Positions 57,224 through 64,000 of a DNA stretch of 64,000 bases are shown here, one piece after another. A program made the position numbers and the translations under genes. This DNA is from Chloranthus sessilifolius (Eukaryota; Streptophyta; Magnoliopsida; Chloranthales; Chloranthaceae). Location: positions 59,718,101-59,782,100 of the forward strand of contig CM037589.1 of assembly GCA_021018995.1 (NCBI GenBank), read 5' to 3'. Every line of letters begins with the position of its first letter. Within the stretch, counting starts at the first letter, position 1. Under the pieces are notes generated by a model. That model worked only from the letters and a program-made list of their open reading frames with translations, did not search any database and was not told where the DNA came from.

Positions 57224-57959
57224 TCATGCCCGATCAACGGGAATAAAGTATCGCCCTTTGCTACTGAATGCTACTGCAAAGTTCATACTAAAGATGTCAT
57301 GATCCTCGCTCGGCACCCTGTGTGGCATTAATTTACACCCTGATGGAACTTTATTTTCCATCTCATATATGAAGTATACAATTTGACATAAATTTACTAT
57401 TGTAATCACGTGCAATAATGGACAGGAAGATGTCCAGATAGCGAGCTGATCAATATGAGGAGTACGATTACCGTCAAGAGTCTCTGGTTTAATTACATGA
57501 ACTCGATTGTGCGAATCACTCGGGCCTCTTTTATCCCAGATGCGTTGATGGCGTCCACATAATCTGTTGCATACTAGTCATATAAGACTACGAGAGACGT
57601 AATTTTTTTTATTTTTTGCAGTGAAGAAATGAACTAAATGAATTATAAAGATACATATAGACAGTAGATTCCTTTCCCTCTGTTTTGTGGATTACAAATT
57701 TTCCTTCGAAAAATAAATTATAATAAGCATGCATGTTTTCAACTGTTTGATCGAAGGATATGCGATTCATGACCAAACTCTCGTAAGTTGATGATCCCTC
57801 CTCTGCTAAGATGTCTAACATTATTTTCATGTTTGCCCTTGGTGGCGTCCTCCATCCGAATAATGAAAAAGGATTCGTAAGTGTACTATTGTCGACAAAG
57901 TTGTAAGGAGAAAGTGAAAAATGAATGAAGAAGTATACCTCACTTAAGTTTCTTGCCAC
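57224..57959 (-). pseudogene. Second, diverged Nse4-like copy in the spacer
   Basis: Minus strand. The first part (57959-57609) reads PPRANMKIMLDILAEEG and LVMNRISFDQTVENMHAYY, aligning with exon 1 of the copy at 56170-56769. A later part (57361-57224) reads MENKVPSGCKLMPHRVPSE, aligning with the ELMPH end block. The middle exon is only vaguely visible near 57440-57560. It is far from identical to copies A and B, so it split off earlier. Whether an intact frame can be spliced is unclear. Confidence 0.5.
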
Positions 57960-57999
57960 TCTTCTTTAAATAGGCGCCTCTTGGAGGGGCCACAGTTCA

Positions 58000-58550
58000 A
58001 AAATTGATGGGGCTCATTATTACAGAAATTTTTCTTAGAGGCATAACTTATCAACCATCCAAAAGCAAGTAATTGATTAGATGATTAGAATGGTCCAGTC
58101 CGTTCGATTTTAGGCTACAGTCCATCCAAGCGATGGGCCTCTCCATGTACTTATCCAATAAGTGACTTGTTCCAATTGATGTAGGTATGGTGTACTTTTG
58201 GCCCACCTTCAAATAGCCTTGTAGACATGCGCAACTACTGAAGTTTACGAATTAAAAATAAACTAAATGGAGAAACGTATTTTTTAATTAGTTTATCGAT
58301 ATTTGAAGCAATGACCAAATTATATTCAGTTATAATTCTTACATGTTACTTTTTTCCTTGCTTGGGCACTTCAATGGTACCCCTAACTGCTTTTGGGCTT
58401 TCTTCCGATATGGTGTCCTAACAGGTATTGCTAATAATGACTTGGAACATATTAATTTTCTCTCCATCTCAAGTTTGTTTATTAATTTTTGTACAATTTA
58501 TTTCGTTTCTATAATTTTAAATTTTATATTAATTTTTACTGTTGTGGGCA
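58000..58550. other. Spacer between inverted arms, no gene recognised
   Basis: AT-rich with one open frame of 71 codons (58343-58558) that is hydrophobic and has no recognisable domain. Confidence 0.4.
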
Positions 58551-58552
58551 GA

Positions 58553-58667
58553 TCCTAAGGGATTTGCTCTATCTTCATATGGACAAGAGGCCATCACAGT
58601 TGATCCCTTTCTCATTCATGAAAAGAGAATCTCTAGGAGGCATGCGATTTTCTGGGGTTGAAAAGAG
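58553..58667 (+). other. Possible captured exon, unidentified
   Basis: After a TGTTGTGGGCAG acceptor-like site the plus strand reads DPKGFALSSYGQEAITVD and then PFLIHEKRISRRHAIFWG before a stop, with protein-like composition unlike the AT-rich surroundings. I do not recognise the family. A MULE-captured host exon is possible; chance is not excluded. Confidence 0.3.
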
Positions 58668-59028
58668 ATTGGCTGCTCAGTGCATCCTTCCTGCCTGGAA
58701 AGAATACTTTTTTTACCTCCTAATGCCTTACAAAATGCACATGTGACCTATTAAAATATTATTGATGATAGTTGTAGTACATGCACATGTGAGTTAGAGT
58801 CTCTTCAAACAATAATACCTACTAGACCAAATCATAAATCGGGCAACCTTGTGGTTCAATAGTACATGGTAAACTCCCTACGATAACCTTGAGTGCATTA
58901 TTTAAACCCGGGTCTAGCAACAAAAGAAAATCGGGCAACCTTGAGTGTATTATTTAAACCCAGTTTTTGCAACAAATTTCTAATCAGAATTGAGTTGGAA
59001 ATCCTTGAATTTTTTATTAATCAATCCG

Positions 59029-59805
59029 ATGGCTAGTCTTGATCCACACAATGAGACACGTATGGCTACCATGATAGCCATTTTGAGGGAGAGGAGAACC
59101 GTAAGATTTGAGATCTTGGTTCTTAACCAGCTTTTTTTTTAGGCAGACGGTAGAAAATATTCACTCACTCTCGTACCTTATTTATCAAGGTCGAGCAGCA
59201 TTGACAATGACTACGATGAACATCATAACAGTTAGTACGTTTTACATAAATGGTCGTTTAACCTTTTAATTTATTAGAGATTTTTTCATGCTTGTGCCTA
59301 ACTGTTTTGTAAGCCCGACGAAACCTCTAATAGCGGAGGATTATCGTAAATAGGGAAATCAATCGGTCAGAACTTCAGAGTTCATGGATAAGAGTTGAGC
59401 CTATTTTTTCATAGATTTAATAAACAAGCCGGGACCGGGCTACAAAGTGTAAGGCTCGGCCCGGCCCGGCTCGAAAAAATTAAGCCTTTAAAAAAAAAAT
59501 CTTAAAAAAACTCTTAAAAACTTATTACAAACCCGGCCCGGATAGCTAATCGGGCCAGGTTTGGACCGCAACATTTCAAAATCGGGCTCGGCCCAATTAG
59601 CTATCCGGCCGGGCCCGAGCCCACAAATTTTCTTTTAAAAAATGGGCAAGGTGAAAAACTCGGCCCAGTCTGGCCTGACCCCTTGATAGCCCTACGTACC
59701 GGCCTAGCCGTAAACACATCGTTCATGTTGCGATTTGATTATAACGAGGACACCGAGGGGAATGACGGTAAAGAGAATGACACCAATAGCGATGATAGAT
59801 ATTAA
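59029..59805 (+). pseudogene. MULE-borne Nse4 C-terminal-domain gene, copy B, broken
   Basis: ATG at 59029 gives MASLDPHNETRMATMIAILR, then a T-run expansion (59131-59140) shifts the frame before GQTVENIHSLSYLIYQGRAA. Exon 2 is interrupted by the 346-bp GGGCC-family insertion (59349-59694). After FMLRFDY the sequence jumps by deletion into the acidic tail (EDTEGNDGKEND) and ends at TAA 59803-59805. Same gene as copy A, more damaged. Confidence 0.65.
59349..59694. mobile_element. GGGCC-family element with defined ends
   Basis: Arm A shows the uninterrupted site (GATTATCGTACCGGCC read in the same sense). The insertion runs AATAGGGAAATC to TTGATAGCCCTA with CGTA on both sides (59345-59348, 59695-59698). 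The interior is the CCCGGCCCGG / GGGCCGGGCC type found in five other places. Confidence 0.65.
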
Positions 59806-60135
59806 CTAGGGATATACTTTGTTAATCAATTTTTCCGTCATTTTTTCTTTTCTGAAGAACAACTTCTCTATTGTAATAATAGTAGAAACTATCATTTTTG
59901 AAACTTGGTAGTATGTATCGTAATATTTGGAAAGGCTATAAGATTGGTTATTATTGGGAGTTGGGACAAATGTATCAAAAACAACTAACTGCTATCATGA
60001 AAATGGGCAATGAGATTTTCTAGAAGAGTAAGCAAGATCTTATTGAAACTTCACAAAATGGGATTTCTTTAATTTAAAAAATAAATGGAGTTCAGCACAG
60101 GCAATGAGAGTCATCTTGTCTGATGGTGACCGGTG

Positions 60136-61104
60136 TGTCACGGGGTCGCACTTCCGCAACCTCAGTCCCGTGCGGCACCTAACGGACGCTTCCCTAGGTC
60201 AGCCTACTTCTGATAACAATCATCGTGAGGGCGTCCTTCGACGCGCTTTCAACCCGTGCAGTGCTTCGCTACCGTGTGCAACGAAGCCAACCCTTCTACA
60301 CATCAGCTCTGATACCACCCGCCTAGAGGACGGGAACTCCTCCCAACATGGTTGCCTCTGTGTCACGGCCTACCATTCGGCTCATCGTGCCCCTTACGAC
60401 ACGCCAATCTGCACCGCTGCGCTAACTTGGCCTGCTCAAGCTTCACCCTGTGCACTGCACTAGTACCTCGCTCGCTTGTCGAACCAAGTCACTACCTTGT
60501 GCCTCGCGCTCACGTGCCCAACTGAGTCTCACGCAGCTTGCCTTCGTGTGTGTTCCGAATTACTAGCACACGTTCATCTTTAGCCCACATGCTGTCGTGC
60601 TCAACTGAGTCCCACGCAGCGCCTTCGTGTTCTCACGTGAGGTTGCCCAGCCGTATGCACCGCGACGCGTAGTCCGGAGCCATACATCAACCTCATCCGG
60701 GTTCCACACGGCATCGCTGCGTCGACGTCCTAGGCCCACCCTTTCAGGCCTAGGAGACACTTGCACCCCTTCTGGCAACGCAAGGCCCCGTGTGCGGGGG
60801 AATAGCTCTCTAGCTCCCTTCCCCTATATAAGGGTAAAATAGTCATTCAGCCAGAATGGCAGGAGAACCTCAAACCTATTGGTTTGACATACCGCAACGC
60901 CTCATGCATCGCTAGCCCACCTTGGCTATATCGCGTTCGTGTCGCGACCGTGACGCTCCGCGTCGTACTCTCATGCGACCGTGTCGCGTCCTCGCAGCAC
61001 GACCACGTCGCCAGGCCAACATGGCCCCATGTCGCGTGCCCTCCTGGCACCACATGTCGTGCCACACGCACCATGCTGCAAGCTCGAGTATTGGCCCCGT
61101 CACA
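60136..61104. mobile_element. GC-rich LTR-retroelement derivative, TSD GGTG
   Basis: 969-bp insertion, clearly more GC-rich than everything around it, bounded by TGTCACGGGG and CCCCGTCACA (TG...CA, 8-10 bp inverted). GGTG is duplicated at 60132-60135 and 61105-61108; arm A shows the empty site. It holds GCTCTGATACCA (60306-60317), the complement of the tRNA-Met primer site TGGTATCAGAGC, so its sense is minus. It also has an imperfect internal direct repeat of CAACTGAGTC(T/C)CACGCAGC. Open frames here are high-GC artefacts without domains. Solo LTR or TRIM-like relic; I cannot decide which. Confidence 0.55.
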
Positions 61105-61309
61105 GGTGGATACAACAGTGAAGATAAAATGACATTTTTTCAAGAAACATATAAAAAGCCATTTCATACAGGAAAATATATAAGACATGTATTTTTTGTT
61201 TAAAACATGTTTTATATGTTTTTTTATATAAAATATGTTTCACTTAAAAAAAAAGGTTTATAAATAAATTATGAGAATTAAATAATAATGCAACAAATAC
61301 TATTTTAGG

Positions 61310-61480
61310 GGTACCTCCAACCTCTAAAACCATTCCTCTTGTGCAGCTCCTCTCATTTTTTGTCAGCATCCCTCCGATTATGTCCTTTGACACTACACAC
61401 GCTGCAAGTACCTTTCCTATCAGTCTCGTGTACTAACCTATACCGATTTTTTTTGGGCGGCCGGAGGGGTTTCTAGGATG
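61310..61480 (-). pseudogene. MULE transposase 3' end, copy B
   Basis: The minus strand matches the last 170 bp of the copy A transposase (YRHILETPPAAQKK, then frame-broken counterparts of LIGKVLAACVASKDIIGG). The homology ends abruptly at 61480. Confidence 0.65.
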
Positions 61481-61539
61481 TGGCGGTAAATCAATTGAAT
61501 ATGAGGAAATAGTGATCACGAGGAAGTTACCTGAAGCGC

Positions 61540-62046
61540 AAATGTGCACCCTTTGTCAACAGTGTGGGTCTTCATCAACTTATAGTTCAAAGCGCATTGA
61601 TTCAAAGACTCCATTAAGAAGTCGTAAACTAACTTTCTCCATACAAATTTATTAAATTTCTAAATGTTCCAAACCATTTTAACATAAACAATATCAACTT
61701 TCTTGTCACATTTAGAAAGCAAAAAACATGCAAAAAAGTACAAGAGCGACAATCGTATAAAATCTTAAATTTGTCGTCGAATCTAACTTACAAAGTCCTG
61801 TCTAGATTTCATCTCTACTAATATAAGATATTTTGTCAAAGTGTTTCTTAATGAACGTCTTTATCTCGGGGTATTTGAATTTGGTTGATCACCATCACTC
61901 CAACCCACAAGTTTTAGTCCTAGAACTAGTTCAATCTCAAATTCTTCAAATTTTATTCTCCTACCGCCGACTACTAAGACACTACTCTCAATTTTCATGT
62001 TTTTAATAATCCAAAAAATTAAATTAGGACAAATAGGTACTCTCAT
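61540..62046 (-). pseudogene. DUF1985-like fragment (plant MULE accessory protein type), broken
   Basis: The minus strand from 62046 reads VLVVGGRRIKFEEFEIELVL then GLKLVGW. After stops it continues LSLLYFFACFLLSKCDKKVD and KFVWRKLVYDFLMESLNQ (about 61700-61600). This order (G-x-x-I-x-F-x-x-x-E-F/E-x-LVxGL, then LALLYF...LL, then W..L.(Y/F)) resembles DUF1985, a domain often found beside Ulp1-like proteases in plant MULEs. Two or more frame breaks are present. No Ulp1 domain is visible. Confidence 0.45.
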
Positions 62047-62049
62047 CAG

Positions 62050-63260
62050 TGCAAGGAGAGGTGAGAATGTTGTGGATTTAGTGTCTTCCCTCTCTTAGAT
62101 AGATAAGTCACCAACGAAGTAACTCATCTTCTTTATATTGCATCTTAGGAGCTCCTACAAAACAGTAAAGAGTTATTAACGTACAATGTCATATTTTAAC
62201 ATTATTACATCAAAGATAGTAATTCATAGATTATTGACGAAGACCATACCATTTTCTCCATCTCCGAATTCAAAAGGGTGTAGGATGACAAATGGTGATA
62301 ATATGTTGTAACCTACAAATATAAAAAAACCTTCTTAAACGCATCATATTCAATTGGGTTGTGTACGGATGGCAGTCGGAATGGATAAAAATTGTAAGTT
62401 TACTTGTAAAATCAAAACATTTGCAAGAGAAATCAAGAGATCATACGAGTTAAGCAAACAAAATTGTTAAAAAGAGAATGATGATACATGATTGCTATTG
62501 GACACAATATATACCTACACTTATTATAGATATAGACGTTTAAAGACTAAAATTCCTCTATACCCCCAACTATATAATACTGACACACAAACAGTAATCA
62601 GGTACAGTTAACTTCAATAAGCCATATCTTAACAATAACAACAAATAGATTTATAAAATGTGTAAGTTTTAAAGCAGAAGTATCTCTACCAGAGACCAGT
62701 ATCTGATCTTATTCAGAAGTAATCGCTAGACTTAAAACATAGTTCATAAAATTAGAATATTCTGAAAGGAATTTTAAGCTAATTATCCCTTTTTTGAAGA
62801 TTTTTAAGTAAAATAAGAGCCATAACCAAAAAAGATAAAGGAACACTAATAAAACTGTGAAGGTTTCTAATAAAGTTTGACAAAATTTGAGAAAGATATG
62901 ACTAAAATAGAGACAATCAAGATGAGGCAAGATTTTAAATACAGTATTGGACGAAGCCAGCCTCCGGAACGATATGTATTTCCAACACCGATACCTATCA
63001 ATTGATGCCATAGTCTTGACATTGAAGGACATAGACACGATCCTTATACACAACTTTTTCCGCGTTAATTACTTCTATCCTAAAACTTTTGAGATCAAAT
63101 TTCAGGCTCATACTAATTTCAATTACTTTAGTAAGGAAACAAAGCCCCTATGCTTGGTCTCTGTTAACTTTTGCAAATATTGTTATATTGTCCACATCCT
63201 ATAAATAAGGTACAATTATATTAAAAAAATTGGATGAAGGCCTCTCATAAAAAGAGAATT
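62050..63260. other. Intergenic or intronic, nothing recognised
   Basis: AT-rich. Open frames in both strands have no recognisable domain and biased composition. Confidence 0.5.
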
Positions 63261-63269
63261 GAATTGTTC

Positions 63270-63450
63270 CTATGTAGGAGTCCGATAGCCTGGGCTGCTA
63301 GGGAATAACGTGTCACCCTGACTTAATCCATGGGAGGAATGAAAGAAACCAACTTGGCCTCTGTTAATTAGAACAAAGAATTTAGTGGGAGAGAAACACT
63401 CGTATATCCATTTCCTCCACTTGTAAACAAAGTTCATCCTTAAATATATA
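63270..63450 (-). mobile_element. L1-type LINE reverse-transcriptase fragment
   Basis: The minus strand reads KWRKWIYECFSPTKFFVLIN and then GFFHSSHGLSQGDTLFP, the conserved L1 block W..WI..C...FSVLINGSP.GFF.SSRGLRQGDPLSP. Only about 60 codons remain, with no EN or ORF1 nearby. Confidence 0.7.
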
Positions 63451-63784
63451 TTGTTCCGAGTCACATTGAACCAGTCGATAGAATTTGAGAAACTCGTTAC
63501 TTTTATGAATTAGAAAATAAAGGAGCAAAAAATCATTTTAAATAATACCAAAATTAAATTACACCATAAGCTTCCCAGTTAGCACAAGATTGCAAGATTT
63601 AGACATAACATTGATGAAGGTATAACAAATAAAGTAATAATATACATGGAACTAAAATAAAATACAAGGTACTCTATATATGCTTCAAAAATTTCTCAAA
63701 ACATATATCCATCAAAAGATGACATATACTTTACGAGCATTCATTTTTCATCAAAAAAAGCTACAAAAGTGATGAGCGACTCAC

Positions 63785-64000
63785 CAACGATTTGAAAAAC
63801 GATGGATCACGCGAAGGAGTCTGAGTAGCTCCCGAATAATTTTCGGCTGGAAGGTTTACGCTATTCGATTTTTACCGGAGCAAGCAAGGTTTCGCAGTAA
63901 ACTAATCCACACAAAATAACTGAGACCCCAAAAAATACAATCGGAGATGATACAAGGGCGATTGATTTTATGCTTGGAGAAGAAGCTGCGCGCCAGTGTT
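63785..64000 (-). promoter_or_regulatory. Inverted MULE 5' leader and promoter (copy B), cut by the window edge
   Basis: Minus strand counterpart of 34560-34852: AAGCATAAAATCAATCGCCC, TTTTGTGTGGATTAG, AATCGAATAGCGTAAACCTT, ending CAAATCGTTG followed by the donor GTGAGT. It has a single promoter unit where copy A has four, as far as visible. Confidence 0.55.

Larger units (their letters stand above)
58800..61480. repeat. Large inverted repeat, arm B
   Basis: Inverted match to 54957-56998. It lacks the palindromic MITE of arm A but holds two insertions of its own (59349-59694 and 60136-61104). It has a deletion of about 190 bp that removes the end of Nse4 exon 2, the following intron and the start of exon 3; the join lies at an ATA microhomology near 59748. 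Confidence 0.8.

Noticed and set aside
60104-61203. Several long overlapping open frames on both strands
   Set aside because: High GC lowers stop frequency in this insertion. Frames overlap on both strands and show Arg/Thr/His-rich composition without domains.

Overview
The window is nuclear DNA of a flowering plant. It is AT-rich and packed with transposable elements, and it holds one intact host gene. That gene has GT-AG introns, a 5'UTR intron and long introns full of small elements. The transposons (Athila-type Ty3/gypsy, Ty1/copia, MULE, CACTA, hAT, Tourist-like) are all plant types. I cannot name the species from sequence alone.

Layout. Positions 1-14085 hold no gene I can support. They contain a gypsy-like LTR/UTR remnant, CACTA and Tourist-like MITEs (one nested in an older copy of its own family), a MULE-type MITE with a perfect 9-bp duplication, many foldback remnants, AT microsatellites and a degenerate telomere-like block. 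Positions 14085-18150 carry a decayed Ty1/copia element with a hAT-type element in its 5' LTR and an internal deletion joining gag to RNase H. Positions 19100-29600 are the host gene: a Golgi-type DUF248 methyltransferase of the PMT20/PMT21 (ERD3) clade, seven coding exons, 600 aa, no lesion seen. Positions 29600-34100 are again MITEs and foldbacks.

From about 34200 to the right edge the window is essentially a MULE landscape. A MULE promoter and 5' leader (34390-34852) lie far from the transposase exons (51411-55151), because a 15.4-kb Athila-type retrotransposon (35692-51123, minus strand, target duplication GTACA) has landed in between. The transposase is broken but recognisable: PB1-like N-terminus, a four-fold repeated small exon, MuDR DNA-binding domain and SWIM zinc finger. 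Downstream and convergent to it is a small spliced gene for the C-terminal domain of Nse4, the kleisin of the SMC5/6 complex. The end of the transposase and this Nse4-like gene are repeated as an inverted copy (about 58800-61480). Between the arms is a second, more diverged Nse4-like copy. The right edge repeats the MULE 5' leader in inverted orientation, with a DUF1985-like fragment and a LINE fragment between.

The two observations I consider most unusual are these. (1) The Athila element carries about 34 copies of a 14-bp palindrome, GTCGAT-NN-ATCGAC with centre TA or GC, in clusters phased every 19-23 bp (about two helical turns). They are confined to LTRs and the non-coding gaps between coding blocks, and a solo LTR nested inside carries an analogous array of a different palindrome. 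(2) The MULE has an Nse4 C-terminal-domain gene in the position where a second gene sits in maize MuDR.
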